From: an uncultured Bacilli bacterium
GTDB taxonomy: Bacteria > Bacillota_I > Bacilli_A > RFN20 > CAG-288
Assembly (NCBI GenBank): GCA_948525355.1
Contig: CAOSOP010000049.1
Location: forward strand, 1 to 7,803
Direction: 5' to 3'
DNA: 7,803 nt
Shown here: piece after piece, positions 1 through 6,647 of the stretch
Layout: each line of letters opens with the position of its first letter
Numbering within the stretch: position 1 is the first letter of the stretch
Notes under the pieces: generated by a model
The model's database searches: none
What the model was told of the DNA's origin: nothing
The model's input: the letters and a program-made list of their open reading frames with translations, nothing else
Position numbers and translations under genes: made by a program

Positions 1-55
1 GTCTCCAGGAGAGACGTCCTCAACGGTGGTGTGGGGCTGGTGGGTGAGACAATGG
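1..55. other. GC-rich block of unknown origin at window edge
   Basis: The first 50 bases contain 32 G or C, against about 30% in the rest of the window, and the change to AT-rich DNA comes abruptly after about base 55. A short perfect hairpin is visible: GTCTC at 1-5 pairs with GAGAC at 11-15 across a 5-base loop, and a second GAGAC lies at 46-50. Bases 22-46 are very G-rich on the plus strand, and a run of five T follows at 56-60. This could be the 3' end of a structured RNA or repeat that begins outside the window, but I recognise no RNA family. Plus-strand frames 1 and 2 are open across the block, yet neither peptide is recognisable. Confidence 0.4.
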
Positions 56-104
56 TTTTTAAATGTATTGTTTAAATAAATAATTAAATATAAAGAGTAT
101 TCTT

Positions 105-133
105 TTGCGTTTAGCAAATAATATTGGTAAAAT
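105..133 (+). promoter_or_regulatory. Putative promoter of the coaX-pncB operon
   Basis: An extended -10 element, TGG then TAAAAT, lies at 125-133. A weak -35 box, TTGCGT at 105-110, stands 17 bases upstream. Transcription would begin near 140, leaving a leader of only about 12 bases that starts almost at the GGAGG ribosome binding site (141-145). That is tight, so an alternative upstream promoter (TTGTTT at 68-73, TATAAA at 89-94, short 15-base spacer) is also possible. I see no riboswitch or clear operator here. Confidence 0.4.
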
Positions 134-151
134 TTAATGCGGAGGTTTTAA

Positions 152-892
152 ATGAATAAGTTTATTATTGATATTGGAAATTCTAATACTAAAATATATA
201 GCTTAGATAATAAATCTTTCATGTCATTTGAAAACTGTGATTTAGTTGGAATAGAAAAATATTTTAAAGAGATTGGTGACTGTGAAGTATATATATCATA
301 TGTTAATAGTAAGCCATTAAACTATATTAAAAGTCTTCTTTCTTCTAGTAAATGTAGTATGAGAATATTTGATAAACATCAAATGATGGAGTTTATTAAA
401 AAAAATGAGCAATACAAAATAGATAATATTGATATCTTGGGTGCCGATTTATTTGCTGACATTATTTCGGGTAGTGGTTTTATTGATGAGATCATTATTG
501 ATCTAGGAACGGCAACAAAAATATTAGTTATTAATAGAAAAAATGAATTCCTTGGTGCTACAATATTTCCGGGATTAAAAACTTGTCTTAAAGCTTTGAA
601 TTCTTCTGCGGAAAAAATCGAGCTGCATGATTTAAAAATACCAGATAGGTTGATATCATTAAAGACAGATGAGTGTGTTAATTCTGGTGCAATTTATGGG
701 ACGGCGATTATGATTGAGGAGTATGTAAAACTTATTATTAAAGAAAGAGAACTTAATAACGTGAGAATCGTTCTTACTGGTGGTTTTTCTTCTTTAATTG
801 ATAGTGCCTATAATAAACTTGCAGTCAGTAAATGGTATGAAATTGATAGCCTACGAACTATCAAAGGAATTAAAAGAGGGTTTGGTTTATGA
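152..892 (+). CDS. coaX: Type III pantothenate kinase
   Basis: The predicted enzyme phosphorylates pantothenate with ATP, the first step of coenzyme A synthesis, in the cytoplasm. The 246-residue length is normal for the family. Sequence signs are the N-terminal phosphate-binding DIGNSNTK (residues 7-14), GAD at 97-99, DLGTAT at 117-122, a PG turn at 140-141 followed by the K-AL-NSSA stretch, NSGAIYG at 177-183 and LTGG near 208-211. Together these are the ASKHA-fold signatures of CoaX. The third motif is usually GxDR followed by a hydrophobic residue; here the Arg position holds Leu100 and the motif reads GADLFAD. The start is set by GGAGG at 141-145, 6 bases upstream. The gene heads the operon, and its TGA stop overlaps the next start as ATGA. 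The neighbouring vitamin transporter supports the pantothenate assignment. Confidence 0.93.
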   Translation: MNKFIIDIGNSNTKIYSLDNKSFMSFENCDLVGIEKYFKEIGDCEVYISYVNSKPLNYIKSLLSSSKCSMRIFDKHQMMEFIKKNEQYKIDNIDILGADLFADIISGSGFIDEIIIDLGTATKILVINRKNEFLGATIFPGLKTCLKALNSSAEKIELHDLKIPDRLISLKTDECVNSGAIYGTAIMIEEYVKLIIKERELNNVRIVLTGGFSSLIDSAYNKLAVSKWYEIDSLRTIKGIKRGFGL

Positions 893-1515
893 ATAAAAAA
901 TTACATCATAGAATATTCTTGATATCTTTATATGCTATATATACTGCACTAATATTTGTTCTAACATTTGTTCCATTTGTTGGATTTATTAGTTTAGGTA
1001 TTGTATCGATGACAACGATTCATATTGCAGTACTTGTATTTTGTTATTTAACTGACTGGAAGAGTTCTATAGTCTTTGGCGCAATATTTGGATTTGCTTC
1101 ATTAATTAGAGTGCTAACAAGTCCTGCGGGTGTGTTTGATTATTGCTTTGTAAATCCAATGGTTTCAATAGTTCCAAGAATTATTTTTGCTGTGATTGCT
1201 GGGTTGCTTTTTCAATTAGTAAAAAAGAACAAAAATTTAGGTGTTAAAATAGTGTTGGTTGTAATCATATCTATTGTGTCAACGTTTATCCACTCTATCC
1301 TTGTATTAGGAATGTGTGGTGTGTTTTATTTTGCAAAGCTGAACGAGGCATATTTAGAAAATGGTGGATTCTGGGTTGTAATGGGTTCAACACTGCTTTT
1401 AAATACTCTGCCAGAAATGGGATTGGCTGGACTTTTAGTTAGCCCAGTTGGAATATCTTTGGAAGGAGTATATAATAGAGTTTCATTAGGAAGGATGGCG
1501 CAAAATGAAAGATAG
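889..1515 (+). CDS. ECF transporter S component, probably pantothenate-specific (PanT-like)
   Basis: This 208-residue integral membrane protein has about six hydrophobic segments, roughly at residues 9-30, 36-54, 60-77, 92-110, 119-146 and 160-185. It has the look of ECF-type substrate-binding (S) components: a hydrophobic first helix after a basic N-terminus, then NPMVSIVPRI at 89-98, which matches the conserved region of this superfamily. S components capture a vitamin at the membrane and work with a shared EcfA-EcfA'-EcfT energising module, which is not encoded here. Substrate cannot be read from the protein alone. The 4-base ATGA overlap with the pantothenate kinase gene is the reason for proposing pantothenate; folate, riboflavin or another vitamin is not excluded. 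GAGGG at 876-880, 8 bases before ATG, supports the start. The 3' end overlaps the next gene by 11 bases. Confidence 0.8.
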   Translation: MNKKLHHRIFLISLYAIYTALIFVLTFVPFVGFISLGIVSMTTIHIAVLVFCYLTDWKSSIVFGAIFGFASLIRVLTSPAGVFDYCFVNPMVSIVPRIIFAVIAGLLFQLVKKNKNLGVKIVLVVIISIVSTFIHSILVLGMCGVFYFAKLNEAYLENGGFWVVMGSTLLLNTLPEMGLAGLLVSPVGISLEGVYNRVSLGRMAQNER

Positions 1516-2869
1516 ATTTAAAGATTTGGTTAAGCCTTATTTAAAAGAGGCAAAAAAAGAATTGATAGAGTTTTTATCTATTAATTCTATATATGACGAG
1601 GAGTCAAGCGAAGAATCTGCCCCATTTGGAAGAGGGGTTGAGGAAGCCCTCAATTACATTGCTAAATTGGGTGAGAAGTTTGGTTTTAATGTCGATAGAT
1701 GTGATAATTATTGTACTGAGTTATCATATGGTGAAGGTCAACTTGTTGATGTCTATGCTCATGTCGACGTTGTACCTGTTTCAAAAAACTGGAAGACAGA
1801 TCCTTTTAAACCTGAAATCATCGATGGAAATGTTTATGCTCGTGGCGCAACAGATGATAAAGGTCCTGGACTTGCAACTTTATTTGCTGCTAAGGCATTA
1901 TTAGACAATGATATGATTAAAGGATATAAGCTGAGACTTATATTTGGTGGAAACGAGGAAAGAGGAAGTCTTTGTTTGCATCATTATTTTAATGAAATGA
2001 AAAAGGAATATCCTTCATATGGTTTTTCACCTGATGCAGATTTCCCTATGATTTATGCTGAAAAGAGCATATATGGTTTTAAAGTTGTTATAAGAAATAA
2101 ATCTCTTAAACCACTTCCTGTGTTTTCTTGTGGCGAAGCTGGCAACATCGTTATTGGTGAATGTGAGTTTAAGTTACCTGAAAACCTTGACGGCATTGAA
2201 GAAGTAATAAATGATTATAGAAAAGAACATCCTGAAGTAACTATTACTTATAGAAATAGAATGGTTCATGTTTTTGGCAAACCAGTTCATGGATCAACTC
2301 CATGGCTTGGAGTTAACGCCGGACTTCACGCATTAAATATCTTAGGAAAGCTTGGTTGGGAGACGTCACATATATTTGATGCGTTAAATTCTGGAAAGGG
2401 TGAACAATTTGGTGGAGATTATGTATCTTCAGTATTTGATTGCAGCAGTTACTGTGTTGGGTTTGTTAAAAGTGATGGTGAAAAGCTTTTTATTGATATT
2501 AATGCTCGCGTTCCAGAAGATGTTGAGGCAAAGGATATTGCCCACAAGTTAACCACTGCATTATCGGGTCCAGTTGAAATAAAGAGCATGAGCAAGGGAT
2601 TTGTAATGGATCCAAAATCCGAATTGGTTAAAACTCTTCTTAAGGTTTATCAAGAAGAAACTGGTGATATGACAAGCAGGCCAATGGCAATTGGTGGAGG
2701 TACTTATGCTCGCGAGAGCAAAAACACAATAGCATTTGGACCAACTTTTATTGGAAGAGATTATAGAATTCATCAAGACGATGAATTTATAAGTGTTGAA
2801 GATTATGAAGCTTTAATTTCTATCTATGCTCATACTATATTTGCACTAGGAGAACTTTGTAAGGAGTAG
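1505..2869 (+). CDS. pepV: M20-family dipeptidase PepV
   Basis: A 454-residue zinc-dependent cytoplasmic dipeptidase, predicted to cleave dipeptides with an unblocked N-terminus to free amino acids after peptide import. The metal and catalytic residues of the M20 family are visible in order: H86 and D88 in HVDVVP, D118 in the ATDDKGPG stretch, the acidic pair E151-E152 in GGNEERGS, D177 in SPDADFP, H262 in the HGSTPW motif of the lid/dimerisation domain, and H423 in RIHQDDEF near the C-terminus. Spacing and length match lactobacillal PepV closely, so the enzyme looks intact. AGGAAGGA at 1488-1495 precedes the ATG by 9 bases. Translation is probably coupled to the upstream transporter gene because the reading frames overlap. 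Exact dipeptide preference cannot be judged from sequence. Confidence 0.93.
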   Translation: MKDRFKDLVKPYLKEAKKELIEFLSINSIYDEESSEESAPFGRGVEEALNYIAKLGEKFGFNVDRCDNYCTELSYGEGQLVDVYAHVDVVPVSKNWKTDPFKPEIIDGNVYARGATDDKGPGLATLFAAKALLDNDMIKGYKLRLIFGGNEERGSLCLHHYFNEMKKEYPSYGFSPDADFPMIYAEKSIYGFKVVIRNKSLKPLPVFSCGEAGNIVIGECEFKLPENLDGIEEVINDYRKEHPEVTITYRNRMVHVFGKPVHGSTPWLGVNAGLHALNILGKLGWETSHIFDALNSGKGEQFGGDYVSSVFDCSSYCVGFVKSDGEKLFIDINARVPEDVEAKDIAHKLTTALSGPVEIKSMSKGFVMDPKSELVKTLLKVYQEETGDMTSRPMAIGGGTYARESKNTIAFGPTFIGRDYRIHQDDEFISVEDYEALISIYAHTIFALGELCKE

Positions 2870-2872
2870 AAA

Positions 2873-3487
2873 ATGCGTTTAAGGCATAAAAAATGGCAAG
2901 AAGGGATGATTGAAGATAATGAAGATATTGCTTTACAGGAATTAAGTGATGAATTAATATCTTCAATTACTGATTTAGAAATTGGTTCTGGAAGAGGACA
3001 GTTTTTAATCGACCTTGCAAAAAAGAATCCAAAGAGAAACTATTTAGGTGTTGAGATAAATAGGACAGCTTTTGCGATTGCAGTAAAAAAACTTGTTAAT
3101 GAAGAACAAAAACTTACTAATGTTCAGTATTTGAATATGCCTATAGATGATGTATTGCCAAAACTTAGACTAGAATCTCTAGATAATATTTATTTAAACT
3201 TTTCGGACCCATGGCCGAAGAAAAGACATAATCGTAGAAGACTTACTTATCCGACTCGATTAATGCAATATTTAAATCTACTTAAAAAGGATGGAAAAAT
3301 TTTATTTAAAACAGATAATCCAATATTGTTTGAAGCTAGTGTTGAATATTTTTTAAGTATAGAAGAGCTTAAAACAAGTATTGATAGAGATTATCAGTTA
3401 ACTGAGGATGATTGTTTAACTGAATATGAAAAAAAGTTTAGAGAACGAGGGGTTAAAATATGCAAGATAATAGCCAAAAAGAAGTAA
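2873..3487 (+). CDS. trmB: tRNA (guanine-N7)-methyltransferase (guanine 46)
   Basis: This enzyme transfers a methyl group from S-adenosylmethionine to G46 in the variable loop of tRNA. The 204-residue protein has the family N-terminus MRLRHKKW, the SAM-binding motif EIGSGRGQF at 36-44, an acidic residue at the end of strand 2 (E61 in GVEIN), and the diagnostic FSDPWPKKRHNRRRLT block at 110-125, including D112. TEYEKKFRERG near the C-terminus is also typical. The protein looks complete and a little shorter than the Bacillus enzyme. AAGGAG at 2861-2866 runs into the pepV stop codon and lies 6 bases before ATG, so expression is tied to pepV. In Bacillus subtilis trmB lies in the same chromosomal neighbourhood as a pepV homologue and ytpR (from memory), and a similar grouping is seen here. 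Confidence 0.95.
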   Translation: MRLRHKKWQEGMIEDNEDIALQELSDELISSITDLEIGSGRGQFLIDLAKKNPKRNYLGVEINRTAFAIAVKKLVNEEQKLTNVQYLNMPIDDVLPKLRLESLDNIYLNFSDPWPKKRHNRRRLTYPTRLMQYLNLLKKDGKILFKTDNPILFEASVEYFLSIEELKTSIDRDYQLTEDDCLTEYEKKFRERGVKICKIIAKKK

Positions 3488-4026
3488 CCCAATTGAGTTT
3501 ATTTTATAATCATCGCTGTTTTGAAGATATTTTATTGCTTGTTGCCGATGAATCAGCAACGCCAAATAAAATAGAAGAATATGATAATGTTATTGTATTA
3601 AAAGAAGATGAAAGAATAGTTGGAATTAATATAATTAATAGTTTGGACTTTGTTAAACTAAGGGCCAATGGATTGGTACATTCTTTAAATAAAGCTTTGG
3701 CCACATGTTTGGAAGTTATAATTAAGGATTACAGCGGATATATAGTAAATATTGTCGAAAACACATATATATTAGGAAAAATAATAGATGTTAAAGGTGA
3801 TAGTTATTTAGTTGAAATAGGGGAAAACTTGCCTGTATTAGCAAAATCATTTATCGATGATGTAGAATTAGGTGATTATGTTGAGATTGTCTATAAAGAA
3901 ACAAGAATACCAACAGGGCATAAAGCATACCACTATTTGAAAGGATCTGCTGATTATTTAATTACAGCTACAAAGTTAGATAAAGATAAATGTGGTACAA
4001 TTTTGTATCAAGCAAAAGTGAGGTGA
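3460..4026 (+). CDS. YtpR-like protein with a DUF4479-like N-terminus and a degenerate tRNA-binding domain
   Basis: This 188-residue protein begins inside trmB (28-base overlap); GAGGGG at 3447-3452, 7 bases before ATG, supports that start. Residues 13-75 resemble the N-terminal DUF4479 domain of YtpR: SLFYN at 13-17, a hydrophobic-Asp stretch ILLLVAD at 24-30, and ERIVGINIINS at 51-61, then ANG at 69-71. Residues 103-152 (YILGKI, then VEIGE, then GDYVEIV and RIPTG) follow the strand order of the EMAP/OB-type tRNA-binding domain. The usual HPxADKL stretch and the later ICSxxELGL region of that domain are absent. The position after trmB fits the YtpR neighbourhood in Bacilli. YtpR itself has no firmly settled role; tRNA binding is inferred from its domain. 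Here loss of the canonical motifs makes tRNA binding doubtful. A different OB-fold protein is possible. Confidence 0.6.
   Translation: MQDNSQKEVTQLSLFYNHRCFEDILLLVADESATPNKIEEYDNVIVLKEDERIVGINIINSLDFVKLRANGLVHSLNKALATCLEVIIKDYSGYIVNIVENTYILGKIIDVKGDSYLVEIGENLPVLAKSFIDDVELGDYVEIVYKETRIPTGHKAYHYLKGSADYLITATKLDKDKCGTILYQAKVR
4020..4025 (+). promoter_or_regulatory. Ribosome binding site deciding the pncB start
   Basis: GAGGTG lies 6 bases before the ATG at 4032 and overlaps the end of the preceding gene. The longer open frame has an earlier ATG at 3990, inside the upstream gene, with no comparable site in front. Its 14 extra residues do not look like a nicotinate phosphoribosyltransferase N-terminus. 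The start at 4032 is therefore preferred. Confidence 0.8.
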
Positions 4027-4031
4027 AGTAT

Positions 4032-5114
4032 ATGCTAGAATTAGAAGAGAAGGAACAAAAAAGAATTAAAAGATTAACGAATAAGACATTCCAATTTGAT
4101 AAACGATTCAAAGAAGGATATTATTCTGCTAATTATTTCTTAAAAACGAGAAAGATTGTTGAGGAAAATATACCCAATCAAGAATGTACAATGCAGTTTT
4201 TTCAAAGAGAAGATAATGTAATGCTTTGTGGCATTGATGAAGTTATTGCTTTAGTTAAAACATTTGCTAATAACCCTAATGATTTGAAAATTTTAGCATT
4301 AAATGATGGAGATATGATTAATGCTAATGAACCGGTTTTAAAGATAACTGGTAGATATGAAGACTTTGGTTTTTTAGAATCTGCTATTGATGGCATTCTA
4401 GCTAGAAGGACATCTGTTGCAACAAATGCGTATAGAGTTTTAAAAGTTACTAATGGAAAGAAAGTTTTAAATATGGCTGATAGACAAGATGATCCTTATA
4501 ATCAATCAGGTGATGGATATGCAGCATACATAGCTGGAATGAGATTGTTTTCAACTGATGCATGTGGAAAGTGGACTGGATTAACAGGAAAAGGAACGAT
4601 GCCACACGCTCTGATTCAATTGTGTGATGGCGATATAATAAAGGCAAGTGAATGCTATTTGAAAACTTATCCAAATGATCAGATTACAGCATTGATTGAT
4701 TATAATAATGATGTTGTTAATGATACTTTAAAACTAGCAAGACATTTAAAGAATAAACTTGGTTGTGTTAGAGTTGATACATCAAAATCATTAATTGATC
4801 ATTGGTTTGATGATAAAGATACAACTGGATTTGATCCACACGGAGTCTGCAAAGAACTTATTTTTGCTTTGCGCCAACAATTAGATGCTGAAGGATTTAA
4901 TCATGTTAAAATTTGTGTATCATCAAGTTTTGACGCAAAAAAGATTAAAGACTTTGAAGATAATAAAGTTCCTGTAGATATATATGGTGTTGGTACATCA
5001 TTATTAAAGATTAATGTTGGTTTTACTGGAGATTTAGTAAAACTTAATGGAAAAGATCAGGCAAAAGAAGGAAGATATGATATTCCTTCTGATAGACTTG
5101 AAATAGTAGAATGA
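4032..5114 (+). CDS. pncB: Nicotinate phosphoribosyltransferase
   Basis: This enzyme makes nicotinate mononucleotide from nicotinate and PRPP, with ATP hydrolysis, as the entry to NAD synthesis by the Preiss-Handler salvage route. From the chosen ATG it has 360 residues, the short form of the family. Visible signatures are YYSANYFLKT at 30-39, FLESAIDGILARRTSVATN at 114-132, ADRQDDPYNQSGDGYAA at 149-165, GTMPHALIQ at 188-196 (His192 lies in the active-site region), LIDYNND at 221-227, VRVDTS at 247-251, HVKICVSSSFD at 291-301 and PVDIYGVGTS at 314-323. The end (GRYDIPSDRLEIVE) is a normal family C-terminus, so TGA at 5112-5114 is the natural stop. It follows the ytpR-like gene by 5 bases and closes the operon, pairing NAD salvage with pantothenate use. 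Confidence 0.94.
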   Translation: MLELEEKEQKRIKRLTNKTFQFDKRFKEGYYSANYFLKTRKIVEENIPNQECTMQFFQREDNVMLCGIDEVIALVKTFANNPNDLKILALNDGDMINANEPVLKITGRYEDFGFLESAIDGILARRTSVATNAYRVLKVTNGKKVLNMADRQDDPYNQSGDGYAAYIAGMRLFSTDACGKWTGLTGKGTMPHALIQLCDGDIIKASECYLKTYPNDQITALIDYNNDVVNDTLKLARHLKNKLGCVRVDTSKSLIDHWFDDKDTTGFDPHGVCKELIFALRQQLDAEGFNHVKICVSSSFDAKKIKDFEDNKVPVDIYGVGTSLLKINVGFTGDLVKLNGKDQAKEGRYDIPSDRLEIVE

Positions 5115-5276
5115 TTGAAAAAAAGAGCTCAAGAGTATACGGCGGCGGGCTACGGATTCATGCAGGCGTGGAATTCATCATCGGCTGCATATAGCATATT
5201 CCAGCTTTATTTAGCATACAACTCCAAAAGTAAATTAGAAGTTGTTTCCAGTTTGATAAATAGTAATTATGCTTAA
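5115..5276 (+). other. Open frame continuing after the pncB stop, with a GC-rich patch
   Basis: After the pncB TGA there are 53 sense codons in the same frame, ending at TAA 5274-5276. The last 38 could start at ATG 5160, but no convincing ribosome binding site precedes it. The segment 5136-5190 is 31/55 GC, far above its surroundings, and would encode a patch rich in Gly, Ala, Ser and Tyr. A second tiny frame of 27 codons starts at ATG 5111, overlapping the stop as ATGA, also without its own binding site. I recognise no protein. Possible readings are a decayed fragment of a foreign gene, a very small gene, or chance. A 6-base inverted repeat (ACAACT 5218-5223, AGTTGT 5240-5245) is too weak to call a terminator. 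Confidence 0.3.
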
Positions 5277-5282
5277 TATACT
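5253..5282 (+). promoter_or_regulatory. Possible plus-strand promoter reading antisense into the ATPase gene
   Basis: TTGATA (5253-5258, five of six consensus bases) and TATACT (5277-5282, five of six) are separated by 18 bases. Transcription would start near 5289 and run into the 3' end of the minus-strand ATPase gene, with no plus-strand gene downstream. In such AT-rich DNA promoter-like matches arise often, so this is only suggestive. Confidence 0.22.
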
Positions 5283-5305
5283 ATTTATGTTAAACGCAAA
5301 AACGA

Positions 5306-5321
5306 AAAAGACTAATCTTTT
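5306..5321 (-). terminator. Weak putative terminator at the ATPase gene end
   Basis: On the minus strand AAAAGA and TCTTTT form a 6-bp stem around a 4-base loop that includes the TAG stop codon. A T-rich stretch (TCG then TTTTT) follows. The stem holds only one G-C pair, so termination would be inefficient. Confidence 0.3.
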
Positions 5322-6592
5322 AAACAACCGATTGGTATAACTAGAACTCCATCTTCTCTGCGATAACCATAACTAGTACCAGTTATAATTATTTTTAAGT
5401 CTGGAAGTCTTATTTTTCCACCTTTTTCTTTTGAATTGTGTTCATTTATAAGTGATTCCACCATACAAAGATGTTTAGCAGCTTTATCAATTTCAAAATC
5501 ACCTAGTTTAAATTCGATTAGAGCATATCTTCCATCTTCTAAGTGAAGTACGCAATCGACTTCAAGATCATATCTATCGCGATAATAGGATATTGTTCCA
5601 TTACTAGTTTGAGAATATATTTTTAAATCTCTAATGCATAATGATTCAAATAAAAAACCTAATGTTTTAAAATCGTTTTTAAAATAGTCTGGTGATAAAC
5701 CTAGTGCGGCAACAGCAATGGATGGATCTACAAAATTCCTTTTTTTACCACTTCTTATGCTTGATTTACTTCTTATAGCAGGACACCAAGCGTTTAAATC
5801 TTCAATAATACATAAATCCTCTAGTGCCCTTATATATTCGTAGAAAGTTGATTTAGAAATATCATAATTTGCTTGAACATCTTGAAATATAGTTGTTGTG
5901 TCTGCTGTAGTGCATATATTCCTTGCGTATGATTGCATTATAGCACGAGCGATATTGCTATTTTTTGCTTTGTTATTTATATTTGCTATATCTACTGAAT
6001 AAGTTTGCTTATATAATTCTTTTGCTACTAGTAGTTTTAATTCATTACTTGGTATGGAAAGTGATTTTGGCCAACCTCCAATACAAATAGAATTGATTAT
6101 ATCTAGAAAGCTCATAGAAGAATGACAACTAATTTCTTTATTTGGATTATCAAATAAATCTTTAAGACTTATTTGTCCGTTAGATTCCCCACTCTCAAAT
6201 AAGCTTAATGGGTTCATGCGAATAGTAGCGATTCTTAGCGTGCCAGTATGAGAAGTATTAACTATTTTGGAACTTGAACCAGTTAAATAGTATGATCCAA
6301 CATCATAAGGATGATCATCACAATCTTTTCTTATTGTTCCCCAAATTTTAGGAGCATCTTGCCACTCATCAAAAAGAATAGGTTTTGCATTTTGTAAAAA
6401 CTGACTAGGTGATAAATTGGATATTAAAATATAGTTTTCTCTTTTTTCTTCATCTTGAAATTCTATTATTGTTTTGCACCTTTCTTTTGCCGTTGTGGTT
6501 TTTCCACATCCTTTTGGACCAATTATATTAACTGCGTTAAAAACTTTAGTTATTTTGTTTAAATAATCATCTACTATTCTTTTTTTATACAT
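5312..6592 (-). CDS. AAA_14 / DUF4143 ATP-binding protein
   Basis: This 426-residue protein belongs to the widespread AAA_14 plus DUF4143 family (COG1373 type). Walker A is GPKGCGKTT at 25-33. Walker B is KPILFDEW at 70-77 with D75-E76. A sensor-like YYLTGSSS follows at 101-108, and the MNPLSLFESGES block is characteristic of the family. A winged-helix-like middle (ISKSTFYEYIRALEDLC region) leads to a C-terminal DUF4143 part with E344, D346 and the E360-F-K362 pattern, which resembles a PD-(D/E)xK nuclease core. These proteins are common, variable between strains and often in several copies. Their biological role is not settled, and nuclease activity is not established. GGAGG at 6601-6605 (minus strand), 8 bases from ATG, supports the start. 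The gene is convergent with pncB and divergent from the gene at 6927, so it is a single-gene accessory unit. Confidence 0.92.
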   Translation of the reverse strand: MYKKRIVDDYLNKITKVFNAVNIIGPKGCGKTTTAKERCKTIIEFQDEEKRENYILISNLSPSQFLQNAKPILFDEWQDAPKIWGTIRKDCDDHPYDVGSYYLTGSSSKIVNTSHTGTLRIATIRMNPLSLFESGESNGQISLKDLFDNPNKEISCHSSMSFLDIINSICIGGWPKSLSIPSNELKLLVAKELYKQTYSVDIANINNKAKNSNIARAIMQSYARNICTTADTTTIFQDVQANYDISKSTFYEYIRALEDLCIIEDLNAWCPAIRSKSSIRSGKKRNFVDPSIAVAALGLSPDYFKNDFKTLGFLFESLCIRDLKIYSQTSNGTISYYRDRYDLEVDCVLHLEDGRYALIEFKLGDFEIDKAAKHLCMVESLINEHNSKEKGGKIRLPDLKIIITGTSYGYRREDGVLVIPIGCLKD

Positions 6593-6615
6593 TCAGATTT
6601 CCTCCATTTAATATT

Positions 6616-6644
6616 ATTTTATAGAGTTTAATTTTTAAAATCAA
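6616..6644 (-). promoter_or_regulatory. Promoter of the AAA_14/DUF4143 ATPase gene
   Basis: On the minus strand TTGATT (6639-6644) and TAAAAT (6616-6621) are separated by exactly 17 bases. The predicted start lies about 17 bases before the start codon, just ahead of the GGAGG site at 6601-6605. The -35 box lies 3 bases from the first of three 23-bp repeats, placing the array where an upstream regulator would bind. Confidence 0.6.
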
Positions 6645-6647
6645 TAC

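Noticed and set aside
1593..1904. 103-codon plus-strand frame inside pepV
   Set aside because: It lies wholly within pepV in another frame, and the pepV catalytic residues confirm the pepV frame. No ribosome binding site or family signature.
2561..2776. Minus-strand frames inside pepV, the ytpR-like gene and pncB (2561-2776, 3510-3704, 4202-4396, 4450-4674)
   Set aside because: All are short, lie opposite well-supported genes, and show only the mirrored composition of the plus-strand coding sequence.
3990..4031. Longer N-terminus for pncB
   Set aside because: The extra 14 residues overlap the preceding gene, lack a binding site, and do not fit the family, whereas ATG 4032 has GAGGTG 6 bases upstream.
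5111..5194. 27-codon frame starting in the pncB stop (ATGA)
   Set aside because: No ribosome binding site in front and no recognisable product. The ATGA overlap alone does not support a gene, though the GC-rich patch it covers is reported as a finding.
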